From: Polydactylus sextarius
Lineage: Eukaryota; Chordata; Actinopteri; Polynemidae
Length of the DNA: 64,000 nucleotides
NCBI GenBank assembly: GCA_016801845.1
Contig: CM028916.1
Location: 20,412,014 to 20,476,013 of the forward strand
Reading direction: 5' to 3'
Numbering within the stretch: position 1 is the first letter of the stretch; each line of letters opens with the position of its first letter. Under the pieces are notes generated by a model. That model saw only the letters and a program-made list of their open reading frames with translations, was not told the DNA's origin and made no database searches. Positions 12,031-34,062 of this stretch are shown one piece after another. The position numbers were made by a program, and so were the translations under genes.

Positions 12031-13894
12031 AAAGTAAAAAGAAAAAAAAAAAAAAAAACTATTCCTCATGGTCACGACCCCTGGCGATGCACAGCGACAT
12101 CACTGTATTTCGAGTGTCTTCAAAACTTTTCTTTAAAATCCACCCTCAGCACACGAGAGGCTACAAAAGAACCCACTGTGATAGCAAAGATATATATATA
12201 TATATCTATACATATATACACACACACACACACACATATATATGTATATATATTATGCAGATACCATGTTACATCAAGTCATATGTAGCAAGTCTGTTTT
12301 TTTTTAACAAACACAGACTTGCCTCAAAACAGCAACTCTGAAAACTACAAAGTATCTGTGCATAGGCCTGAACACAAGCCCGTCTCCAGAGTGTGTGTGT
12401 GTGTGTGTGTGTTCATACTGGGCAACGACTGCCTGCCAAAAGCAAACCAAAGCGAGGACTGTAGTGTTTACTTGGATCAACACTAGATATGAAAGCTGAG
12501 AGTGGACATGAGTTTAAGTTTTGAGCCGACTCGGGGCAAACAGCCGACTGACCTCACAAACTGATATGAAGTCGAGTTGAGTTGACAACTTGAACGTCGA
12601 GTCATGATTACGAAGATGCGATCGAAGACCCTGTGTCTGCAGAGGAAGGGATGTTGTGAAGCACAGGAATCGGGACCCAACTGGACCGACTTAGTCTGAT
12701 TATCATTTAGCATTGGTTAACGACAGGCTATCAACAGAGGGAACGAGCTAAATTAAAGATTAAGTGTTTTAATGATATCCATTGTTTTTTGTCAGATGGA
12801 TTCGAACGATTACAGGCTCATTTTCCCACATCGCTCTCTCTCGCTTTCCTCACAGACCCCATAAACTGCACCGACGCCAGAAAGCGATGTCACTGTGTCA
12901 CGTTACCTCACTACCTGACACGAGGCTCCACCTTCTAAACCAATGCCGAGATCGCAGGCCTGCGACCAGTTCAGTTTCGCTGATGGAAACCTTGAGCGTT
13001 GGGTGTCTTTGTTTCCCGACGTTGCGTCAGAATACGAGATCACCGTGTTTACAGACCATATCTCAACTTTAGAGGTTTTGAATTCTTTCAGCGATCTATT
13101 ATTAACCTGACGAAAAGTGAAACACCTGAAAAAAAAAAAAAAAAAACATTTCTGAGGATAATAGTTGCGAGAACCAAAAGGACCAGTTCACCCTCTGATT
13201 AACTGCTTTAGCCTTTAAAAAAAAAAAAATGGAAAAAAAAAACAAAAACCCTACTGGATAAAAAATAGTTGACAAACTTTTAAAACCACTTCTTCTGAGC
13301 TGTACATCTGCATTGCTGAATGTTAAAGAGCGTCACGAAAAAGGATGGATCTCCCAGTGAACAGCTTTGAACAACCGCTGTAATAGACAAACAACTCTCA
13401 CCCCCTCCCTCCTTTCTCTCCCAACCCACATGTAATATAAAACCTACAGAGATCAGTAAAATCCAAATTCAAAACAACAAATGTCCACGGGACACCAGAT
13501 GCTGTATGCAGTGTGCACACACCAACAGAAAGCAAAAATCTTTATAAATCTGGTACAAAGGATAAAAAGAGGAAAGCAAGAAGAAGAATCCTGGTGTTTT
13601 GGTTTTGCGTGTGATGGGTCCAAACGAAGGTTACACTGCAGGTCTGTAAGAGCAACGAGTGTCCAAATAGACCTGTGAGATGCATGTGCATAAGAACTGT
13701 ATGCGGCGAAGGTGTGGTCCTTGTGTGTACATAAAGGTGGGTGGGGATGAGGGCAGGGGCGGCTCCGTCTGGCTGTAATGGCAGGCCATTGCATCTGATG
13801 GGACTACAGCAGTGTGCCGGACAGGCAGGGACAGTCAGTCATTTTGGCTATGTACACATTCTTAGTCGGTCCGTGGCTCCCCACCAGGCGAGCG
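11048..13894 (-). other. tbl1xr1: tbl1xr1 3' UTR and poly(A) signal
   Basis: The tbl1xr1 stop is at 13895-13897. The minus strand then runs through AT-rich non-coding DNA to AATAAA at 11053-11048, a plausible main polyadenylation signal giving a 3' UTR of about 2.85 kb. Long 3' UTRs are usual for this gene. It contains A-tracts (12001-12058, 13131-13146), a GT repeat at 12391-12411, an ATG/GT tract near 11618-11655 and an alternating TA/CA tract at 12190-12254. Extent is inferred, not proven. Confidence 0.5.
12190..12254. repeat. (TA)n(CA)n(TA)n compound microsatellite
   Basis: Alternating TA, then CA, then TA dinucleotides lie within the probable tbl1xr1 3' UTR. The flanking TA blocks could pair in the transcript. 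Confidence 0.85.
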
Positions 13895-24321
<10,427 letters not shown>

Positions 24322-24367
24322 TTTTAGTCCTGGTGATTAAACCATTGGGTCAGCACAGGAGAGGAGC
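24322..24367 (-). other. tbl1xr1: tbl1xr1 5' UTR part of first coding exon
   Basis: A good acceptor (TTTTACAG on the minus strand) lies 46 bases upstream of the start codon. The first coding exon therefore has a short 5' UTR and at least one non-coding exon must lie further upstream. Confidence 0.65.
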
Positions 24368-27300
24368 CTGTAAAAGCAAAACCGACAGAAATGAGCTGAA
24401 AATATCTTCTGCGAAGTAACATCCCACAGATGCATACATGGATAGTATAAAATAAGATGACATGCGGTGGCAGTGAGCCAGGTGTGAAAGAGATCTGTCT
24501 GCCGCGCACGCACACACACGCGCACACACACAGCAGATGGTGTTACACTACAAGCTAACTTCCAACTTGGCACACATGGTGAAAACAGAGAAGAGGAAGA
24601 GGTTAAGAAAACACATCACCTTGCTTGACCTAGATCTTGCAACTTCAAAATGGGGAAGTAGGCGAAGGCAGACTGTGATCTGCCATTTGATAAATGACGA
24701 CGTCTTGTTCCTCTTTACGTTCTGGTGGCTGCAGAAGCCTCTTGGCTCTGAGCGCGGCACCAGTTTCCATTCATTAACCTACAACTGGAAATAATTACTA
24801 GTCCTCTTCACGAGGCAGGCAGGGTATTTTATTTTGGACAGAAAACATCTGGAATAAATGGGCTTCAAACCTCAGCAATAACACATTGTGCACTTCTTCT
24901 GTCCAGCCTTCATATTTATTCATGCAGAACCCGCACTGTTTAAACGGGACTGTGGAAATAAACAAGGGGTCTGGACGAGGGACAGAACCTCTACTGTTTC
25001 CATCATGCCAGCGCACCGAAAAAGTCAACATGTCTCCTGCTGCATCCCAGCGGCTGAGATCCAAGACCAACTGAACCAAGAGGCCTGGAATCTGGTAGAA
25101 GTACTTCAACAACCCCTAACAAGGTGGTCACAAAGTCCTGATAGCTACGGTTTCTCACAACAAAGCACAGCCACTAGAGCTCTAAGAGCAATAAGGATCG
25201 ATACGGCCACAACAGCCCTCTGTGACACAACAATAAATGACAGCAATCTTACAACATAAATCAGAACACCGTTTCAACAATACACATGCTTTTTCAAGTG
25301 CAACAGTGCTGTTATCAGGCTGCTAGTGCGCACTATGTTCCATTATTTTTCTCTCAGGGTTGAAAGTGGCAAAGGTCCACTACAACTGTGTTGATGTACC
25401 ACTCGTGCTTATCTGATACTAACCTGCTTTCAAAGAGTGCCGGCAAAATGTCATAACTGTGCAAGTGACGCAGGAACAGCGAATGGGGCCAAAGCTCTGT
25501 TACAAGAATAGGTCGAGCGATTCATCTGACTGACAACGTGTCTGATATTTGAATGTTTAATGAACACAGAGACTGATTATTAACTCTATAAAGAGCACTG
25601 CTGCTGCTGCTGCAGTATTGTTATCTCCAGGGTGGTGCGGCTGCTAACAAGGCTCACAAGGTACACCCACCTCACCCTGCTTCTTTACCTGACCGAGACC
25701 GATGTTTGATTTGAAAAATATGACGTCTGGCTGCAACTTATCTAAGAAATCATCTCTTACATGTTTAGAAATTAGGACAAATTGACCGACTGCAGATGTA
25801 AGAGGCTTTGGTTTGTTACTGTATTTTCTTTTTCCTATCTAATTGTATTTTTGTAGTATTCTATCACTGTATTTTGGTTTGCTTCTTTTGGAAAATCCCT
25901 TGTGCCGTATATATGAAATAATATGTAAAAAAAGATGTACTGTTGATTGATGATTATTGTTCATCTATAACCTGAAATTTTCTTGTGAATTATAGTGGCC
26001 ACCATTTCATTTTTCACTAAATGCCAGATCTATTGTTATCATTGCATACCTGAATCCTTCCTGCTCATGTTGCAACTCTCAACAATCCACAAATTATTTT
26101 TGAGGTCATTGGTCTGAGCAAGAGTTTAATCACAGGACTTGAACTCTGCAGGTATATAAGCTGACAAGTGCTTTGGCTTTTACAACTGAACTAAACATAT
26201 TAAACAATTTCACATTATTCAAGAAAATGACAAGAAAGCGATGTTAACCTATAAAGCTGAGATAAACCACCACAGTTGCCAGCCAGGAGTGACTAATAAT
26301 GACAGTAGAAGGATAATAATTCAGTAACATATGCTGTGCTATCATCCTGCTGCATGTTCAATCATGTTACGTGACTAGCAGATGTGTTCACAACAATATC
26401 CAAATACCCTCATCCATGAATTATCACCTAAAGGCTAATATGATCCTGAACCTTTCAAATCGCAGTAGAGCTCTGACAGAAAGTTTTCATCCCGTAAATA
26501 TGAGTGTTGAAATAATTTTCCCAGGACATCACACTTGTCCTCTCATTTCCAGTGTGTTTTCTGATTGGAACAGTGATCACGGGTGTGCGGGAACTCTTTA
26601 CACAGCTATGAGTGGATGTTACGAAGATGCACTGAAGACTTATTGAGGTGTGACTTCTCAGAACACATTCAGAAGTGGTTTGGGCTGAGTATGGCCACAT
26701 TATTTTAGGAGTGGCTCTGTTTATTCTTGGCATTACCATTAACATGTGTCCAGTGTGATCTGATTCAGTGTCTGAACATTTCAAAAAAAAAAAAAAACCC
26801 ACAGAGAATAATTCACAAGTGCGTCACAAATCTTGAGAATTTTGACTTGCCTGAAACACAAGGAGGAATAAACTCTGTCTGTATTTCATTAATGTCTTTA
26901 TCTTGTTTTAAATTCTGGCAGACAACACATGTGAAGCGTGCTGCTCCCTCCCACCTGTTAAAAACAACACACTTGGTCAGATGTTCTGCGTGTTTATTTG
27001 CATATAGAGTGACAACGCCAGATCTGATCACAAGCGGTCACTTGAGATGCGTGTGGAGACGCATCCTAATGCCAGGTGTGAACTGATGTACTGTGAGCAG
27101 ATACATGTTGATGCCAGGTCTGCGCAGGGCAGATGCTGACAGCGAGTTGCAGGGTGGCAGTTTTCTGCCTAGCTGTAGGAACAGGTTTTTAGGTATTTTA
27201 GGTTTTAGGTCAGACAACATTTGAAATATTTCAGTGTTGGTCTTTCATTGAGTGAATCTGCTTTTCAGTCTTGTTTACGAAACAAAATTCATTTCCTTAT

Positions 27301-29400
27301 TTTACGAATTCCCTGTCATCATTAATCAATTTAAATACAATTTAACAATCACAATCTGGACTAATTAAGTAATTAAGGAGGACACTAGTTAGTTTGCCGC
27401 TCCACTCATCCTGCCTCCCTTTCAATACAACCATACAGCCCCTGGAAAAGAGTGATAACAAGCCAAAATAAAAAAATTCCTAGATGCAATGACCACCCAC
27501 TAAATATGAGTGAATAATTTACACATATGTAACATGTACATTTGACTCATGTACACATGAGTCAACTGTACAATAATAAAAAAGTCAGACTCAGAAACCC
27601 CCACGCAACAGACCTTCAATCACACAATACAATCACATGCAACACACCAAACCTCAAGCAGATTACAACAGTTTACCAGTGAGACCACAGTGTTAATAAC
27701 ACAAACAGTAAACCTTATGAGCTCAATCCAATGAATACCACTAGTACTGTATGTCCTTTATCAATATTTCTCTTGTCTGAAACCACAGTTGGATCAATGA
27801 AACAACATAACTTGCAGAATATTCATTACACTTGCATGGGAGCAAATGGTTGTGGTGCTGATTAAAACTCTTGATTACTACAACAATTATGCAAACAATG
27901 TCATGTGTTGTAATTTCACTTGAAAATGTTGCATGTTCTCAGCCATATTTGGAACATGTGTAAAACTGCTCGTTTTAAATCATCCCTGTACACCATCCTC
28001 CCAGGAGTCGAGTAGAAACCTTAATGACTTGTGACATTTCGCCGTAGCAATGTGATGTTCCAGATGCTAATATGAGTGTGCAGCCATAGAAACAGGCAAA
28101 ACAAATTCTAGACATGAAAAAAAAAAAAAAAACAATAAAGATGTGACATTAAACAGAGAGATACGCTACCCATGTGATCAGGATGTCCTCAAAGGGGCAT
28201 CATTGTGCCGATGGCCTCCGCAACAAGTCTCAGTACCTGAAGGAAAAAGAAACAAACTGAATGCACCTCTTCCAAATCATGAACTGCACTTAAGTGCAAT
28301 CACATACAGAGTATACTCAGCAAATACTTATCACTATTTTGACATCAGATTGCAGTGCTCCCATCATGTATTGCAGCTTAAAAATATGCCTTAAATTTAC
28401 CAAGTAATACCCAGGTAACACTTTCTGCAACCACACACAGACCCCGCTGAGTGTTCACAGACCACAATGCCTCTGTATTGCTGATGTGACAAATTACCTT
28501 CATTAGATTTGGCATTTTAGCAGCAGTGTGTCAGAGAGTGGGTGAAAAGGCAGCCAGAAGAAGGTGTTATGAACAAAGGGGCGTCAACAAACAAAGAGAA
28601 ACTGGGTCAGCCATGTAAAGTTAAAACCGCCCTGAGATGTCTGAAGTAGTGTAAGTATTCCCCAAGATAATTAATGGGGAGGTTTGCTTATGTATTCCAT
28701 AATAAATGAAAGTAAACGAAACAAACTTGTCATTGTCAGTTTTATTTTTTTAATGAAATCGTGTCTTAGATGATTGCCGACCACAACAACTTAAGTTAAC
28801 TTTTGTTTTGTCGCCATTTTCCCCCCATGATGTGATTATGAGATTACTTAAGAGTTCTGATCGAATTCGTGTTAACTACAAGCAAGTTATGTCACTGTGC
28901 TAATCTGCCGGTACTTAAATTAGGTTAATGGTTTACTAGCGGAACCCCCCTCCCCCTCGACACACACACGGTGGCGAGTGAATGGGCTGAACAAACTACA
29001 GTGTGTAAGTTGAGACACGCTGCTGATAGAGGCAGCCAGCCACCAGACTAGTGGCACAGTTTGTGCCAATGAATGATTCAAAATAAAACTGCTATACAAT
29101 GAGCCTGAACAACACGCCTCATCTACTGTTTGCGGAGAGCAGAAATCTATTGCGACGCCACATCTAATAACTACGACAATGATATAGATTAACCCTTGAC
29201 TGTTAGAATATTGGTAATAGCAGGCGGACATCTGACCACATGTCATGGGGTCACTAAGTGGGTCTACACGGGGAAATGGGAACATGCTATGTAGACGTTT
29301 TCCACTTATCCTAAGCAAATTATCAAGTAAACTCGCAGCACTTAAGACGTCTTGTTTACCCCCCAAAAAATTATGTAATTCGCAGCTTCTAATTTCAGAC
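24368..29400. other. tbl1xr1 upstream intron (inferred)
   Basis: No coding exon recognised. AT-rich DNA with short A-runs (26781-26794, 28118-28134). It is most likely a 5' UTR intron of tbl1xr1, since an acceptor at 24367 demands an upstream exon. The longest frame, on the minus strand at 28920-29402, resembles no protein I know. Confidence 0.5.
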
Positions 29401-30050
29401 ACAATTTGAGGCGCACTGCCACAAGCTAGGTAACATTAGCCCCCCGGCTAACGTGCGAGTTAACACTAGTTTTGCCTTGGCGGCGGCCGTATCCGTCAGC
29501 ACACATGCCACTCAGGCACGAAGATTTCGTTTATTTGAAGCCAGTCATCAACAGTTAGCTGCCAAACAAATGAAGCTTCCCGTGCTCGGATTCATCAACT
29601 ATTGTTTACACTTTAAAAACAATACACTAGCTCTCTTAAAATAACATTTCTGGCAAATACAGCGAGATCGTCAGCTTGTCGCTGCCACTCTAAACCTGCT
29701 AACTAGCTAGCTTGCGCTAGCATGCTATGCTAATGACAGTGTTGCTAAAATCTCGTACCTACTTGGATAAAACCTTTACAATTGCTGATATCTTCCACAG
29801 CTGGTGTTCTCAAGTCAGACCATGGTACCTATTTAATCGATTGCAGAGGAGATATTTTTCGCACATATATTAACTATCGTTAGGTTGTAATATTAAAGCT
29901 AAAGCCAGGCGGTAAGAAGCCAGCAACGGCTACAGTCATTCGACACAGTGGAGTGACCCGACAGGCAAAAATGAGCAGCCTGTACCTACTGTTATTTCAA
30001 AGCGCCGCTCACTAAAGCTCAATGTAACGATTAACCCGTGACGCTGTTTT
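29401..30050 (-). promoter_or_regulatory. tbl1xr1: Probable tbl1xr1 promoter / non-coding first exon region
   Basis: CpG and GCTAGC/GTTAGC-type words are concentrated here (around 29429-29475 and 29690-29740), a signature I associate with 5' ends of fish housekeeping genes. A possible minus-strand donor (AAGTAG|GTACGAG) is at about 29757. It is the only such island upstream of the first tbl1xr1 coding exon. The exact start cannot be read. Confidence 0.35.
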
Positions 30051-32057
30051 CACCGTATCTCCCATTGACTGTAGTTGAATGGGTGGGTAACACATGCAAT
30101 AATAGCAGTCAGCACATCCCTAATTATCAACACCGTTTGGGACATGAAGCTTTAAAGGCAGCTAACTCTTTTCCCTCAAACGCGCCAAACACGTCGTGGT
30201 TTAGGCTTAAAGTTGATGCCGCCCTTCCAGAAGTGTGGATTAAATATAAGATCCTGCTTTAGTTAGACAGATTCAGATCGAAAAAGCGACATTTTCCCAA
30301 TGATAACCACTGAAACAGAAAATAATTGTAAAATACCGAGGCCTGTAGAAGTTTGTCCTGTAGCCAAGAACCAGTCATAACAACAATGTCCTCGCCCATC
30401 CCCCACTACACCTCTTTTTCGCCTGCGTGGTCACTACTAGCTGTGGATTAATGACACCCCACCCCCTCTGCTCTGCTCAGTCATTCAGACTGGGAAAGTC
30501 AACAACAAGCTTACATCATCAGTGCAATCTGTGTTTCACACTGATTTTATTAATTAATTTATTTATTTATCTATCTATCTATCATAAGGTTATTAATTTC
30601 CCTCATGTTCCGGCGCGAAGATGGTAGCCTGAGAGCATTTTATGCTGTAAAATTTATAGCCTGAAAGCTATCCCACTGTAAAATTTATGAAACACTAAGG
30701 AATCACTTGAGTAAAAGCCATCTGTCAAACTCTATTATGATGCATCTTGTTGTGACTGTGATTAGCGGCTGCCTCTTTTAAAAGTGGCTGCACCGTCTCA
30801 GCTGTTTTCTAACGTGAGGTGACGACATATGATGAAATGCTCAAGTGGAGACTGTACAACAGTGTGTGCAGTACATTCAGTGCATCCTTTTCTTGCAGAT
30901 TCACAAACACAAGAAAAACAAACACACAACTGATCACTGCCAAAGTAGTTTAGCTTATAATGTTAAGCCGAAGACTGAGAGGACAGCAGAGGTCCAGCAT
31001 TTGCATGAAATCAGATGATACAGGTCTCAAAGGCTGGCATTTATTTGTATAACCTATCTGATTAACTGTGAGGACTGATAGATTTGGCTGTGACAGATAA
31101 TGTATGTTACTGCAGTCCCCTGATTCTTTTTTCTTTTTGGCTTTGCTACCTCCCAGTCTCTGAGCTGTTTGATCCTCCCACTCAGTTTCTGTGCTCATGT
31201 GGCCCTCCATCAGAGACCTACCAGTCTAATATCTTGTGCCCCACATTCACCATTATGGGTGGGTGACTGGATGTTACAATACGCTGTAATTTCTTTTTAT
31301 AGGGAAAAGCTGGAAGGGTTGAGTTCTTTCTAAATGGGTGGTCTAAATCTTAGAAAAAAACACAGCATGGCTTGTGGTTGAATTTTATGCAAACTACAGT
31401 AAAAACTGTGCTAAGAATTTCAGCAGAACAGGTTTCCATATCAGTGATTTTTCTGCCTCTGTTTGTCCGTTTACAGCTGATTTCTGTCATCCTGCCTCTT
31501 GTTTCTTTCTCTTTACGCCAGGATAAACAGAAATATGTGCTCCATCACTCCCACTGCGTGAGGGTGTTTTGGCTGCCAGCAGAGAAATGCAAAGTGAATT
31601 CCTCTTCTTCGATGCCAGGCTTTACACAATATATGATTCACTCTGGGGGCAAATATTGTGAATTTACGCACCTCCACTCTGTGACTGTAAATCCCACACA
31701 GCCATTTTTACATACAGCATATGCACCTATTGCATATAGTACAGTAATAGACACATCATCATACATCTGTGAAAAACTCTAAATAGTAAACTGTGTTCCC
31801 TTTGGCACACCACTTCTCTGTATAAAATGAGATTAGTACTGTTTCCCTCCATAAATGTGAGAATACAGCGGGTACAGCAGTTGGGATGGGGGTGGGGGTT
31901 ACTAATCTGCAGGACAATAACGCAGGGTTGTCAGGGATGCGAACAATATATGCCGCACCTATTGGCATTGTGTAATTGCCTTGATACAGACACACATGTG
32001 GCAGCAAGCTTTATCAACTGCCTTAGCAACAGCAGCGCTGCCTTTTCATTTCCTTTT

Positions 32058-32059
<2 letters not shown>

Positions 32060-32102
<43 letters not shown>
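32060..32102. repeat. (GT)n microsatellite
   Basis: About 21 GT units. It is complementary to the CA tract 140 bases to its right. Confidence 0.95.
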
Positions 32103-32107
<5 letters not shown>

Positions 32108-32240
32108 AGTAAAGAAGACAGAAAACTGACTAGTGTCTATAGCTGAGACAAATACATTGAAAAATTTCGATAGAAAAGATGTCAGAAAGATGTCTATGAA
32201 CCATAGTTTTATTTCACTTGTAAACTTCTTAAAATAAATA

Positions 32241-32242
<2 letters not shown>

Positions 32243-32310
<68 letters not shown>
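32243..32310. repeat. (CA)n(TA)n compound microsatellite
   Basis: About 22 CA/AC units followed by about 12 TA units. Confidence 0.95.
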
Positions 32311-33949
32311 GATCAATGTCCTTCAGATAAGTAGTCTAAGTTCCCTGTACAAATTAATTAACAAATTAATAGTATTCCCTTATAATAGTCCCTCCCTATG
32401 TGTAAGGTCCATGCCCTGAGTGAGTAAGCATATGGGGCCAGACCAGCATGGATTAATAAGTGTTTTACATCAGAAATAGAAGGCATCACACATGCATCAT
32501 TAGAGTGATGCATTATGTGTGCAAGAGGTTGAGAGACAGGAAAAAAAGGAGGAAAAGGGAGGAAGAGAAGGGACTGCAGCTCAGCTCGGTTGCCTGCTCA
32601 GCAAGAGCTATTTTTAGATCCTGAGAAACAAAGAAGCAGAATCGCCTTTCATCCCTTCACTAACTATGTTGTTTCACCTCCAAATGTGGTACTGGAAGAC
32701 GGTGTGCACATCTTTGTAGCTATGTTTAGGTCCAACCTCAAATAAATTATGCCTGCCTTTCCATCTGCCCTTGAGCCTTTTTTTTTTCTCATCTTGCTAT
32801 ATTTGTGCACGTGTTTTCCTGCTGTCCTACTGTATGCAAAAGGGATGTTGTTTTTTCTTTACAAGGCTAAAGGCCAGAGAATAATTAAAGGGGAAGCATC
32901 TCAGCTTAAAGGAAAGAAGCAGCTCTGGAGTTCTTCATGGAGATTGTGTTTTCTTATGCTGTAGTCTCTGATCAGCACTCTGTGTGCGCACAAGCACGAC
33001 AAGTAGAAAACCATGATGCTACTGCTCACACACTGTGCAGTAGCTCAGACTGTAGTCTGAGCTAAAAAAAAAAAAAAACTGAAATTATATAAACATTTTG
33101 TACAAAGTCACTTCATGTGCAAGGTTACGTTCATTCATTGTTAAAAAACAAAAAAACTGTTATACGTGTTCATGATGTCCTATTTTAGATTGCTTTTAAT
33201 AATGTTTACAACATGAATTGTTATCTAGATTATCTGAAAACCAGCTTCTGAAAACTGACATGTGAATAATTGTTTTTTGTAGGCACATAACTAAAACCAG
33301 TGCACACAAAAAATGGAATCACATGACAGACGATAAGAAATTATAATAGACTTTTTTTTTCTGAATTCTTAATGTACATCTTGTAGGGGAGAAAATCAGT
33401 GGGAAGTAGTCCCTTGTAAAACATCTGCAGACAAAGATGTAACTCTATATATTTCCAGTAGCATAACCAATAATGACCAACCTATTTTTCCACCTTTATA
33501 TTTTATTTATTTATTTATTTTACCAAAACTAAAGCTGAACCAAAAATTAAAAAAGCATTGCATCTGATTTGTAGTTGGTGAGAGAGAAATACCCCTCAAC
33601 TGGGACCCTTTATTCCCCAGTTTCTGGGGTTGCAGAGACACCTTGTGGCCATGTGTTGCAGAGTTTCCTCGTCACTGTCTGAAGGCAGGGCTTGCCTATT
33701 CAGTTGCCTATTCATAGCCCATTGTGCATTTGTAACGTGTAAAGGCAGAGGTGTTTGAAATAACTGCTCCTGAATTCCTCTGTGGATGTTCAGCAGCGCC
33801 TGCATCAAACATAGCAGAACACTCAGCGGCGGCAGAGCCAGATATTTGAGGGTACAGTTGAGATTGATTGTGCTGGATGACGGTATTGTACAGGGAACTC
33901 ATATTACTAACACGGGTATGGCAGGCATCCTGTCCACTTGGGGTAAGAG

Positions 33950-34062
33950 TTTAAATAAGAGGTAGCCAGCTGCTGTCTCTGGGAGCTCAGACCATGTTGG
34001 AGACTCACTGCTGACAGTTGTGGCCCAAAGTCTGGATTATCATAACAACCAACCAACAAGAG
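33950..34062 (+). promoter_or_regulatory. kcnmb2: Candidate kcnmb2 promoter and non-coding exon
   Basis: A TATA-like TTTAAATAAG at 33950-33959 is followed at the right distance by a GC-balanced stretch ending in a donor-like AAGAG|GTAGGA at 34062. kcnmb2 needs a 5' exon because its first coding exon is preceded by an acceptor. The link is only positional. Confidence 0.2.

Larger units (their letters stand above)
30051..33949. other. Intergenic spacer between tbl1xr1 and kcnmb2
   Basis: No exon recognised. It has a TTTA/TCTA tract at 30547-30586, a GT tract at 32060-32102, a CA plus TA tract at 32243-32310 and a short hairpin at 32487-32521. The plus-strand 136-codon frame at 31372-31782 has no recognisable domain and is probably chance. 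Confidence 0.5.

Noticed and set aside
11926..12288. Lysine-rich 120-codon plus-strand frame
   Set aside because: Generated by long A-tracts and the TA/CA microsatellite inside the tbl1xr1 3' UTR; no domain.
28920..29402. 160-codon minus-strand frame near the presumed tbl1xr1 promoter
   Set aside because: The longest unexplained frame, but no recognisable domain and no usable splice context; composition looks like non-coding DNA.
31372..31782. 136-codon plus-strand frame in the tbl1xr1-kcnmb2 spacer
   Set aside because: No motif or family similarity; probably chance in a stop-poor stretch.
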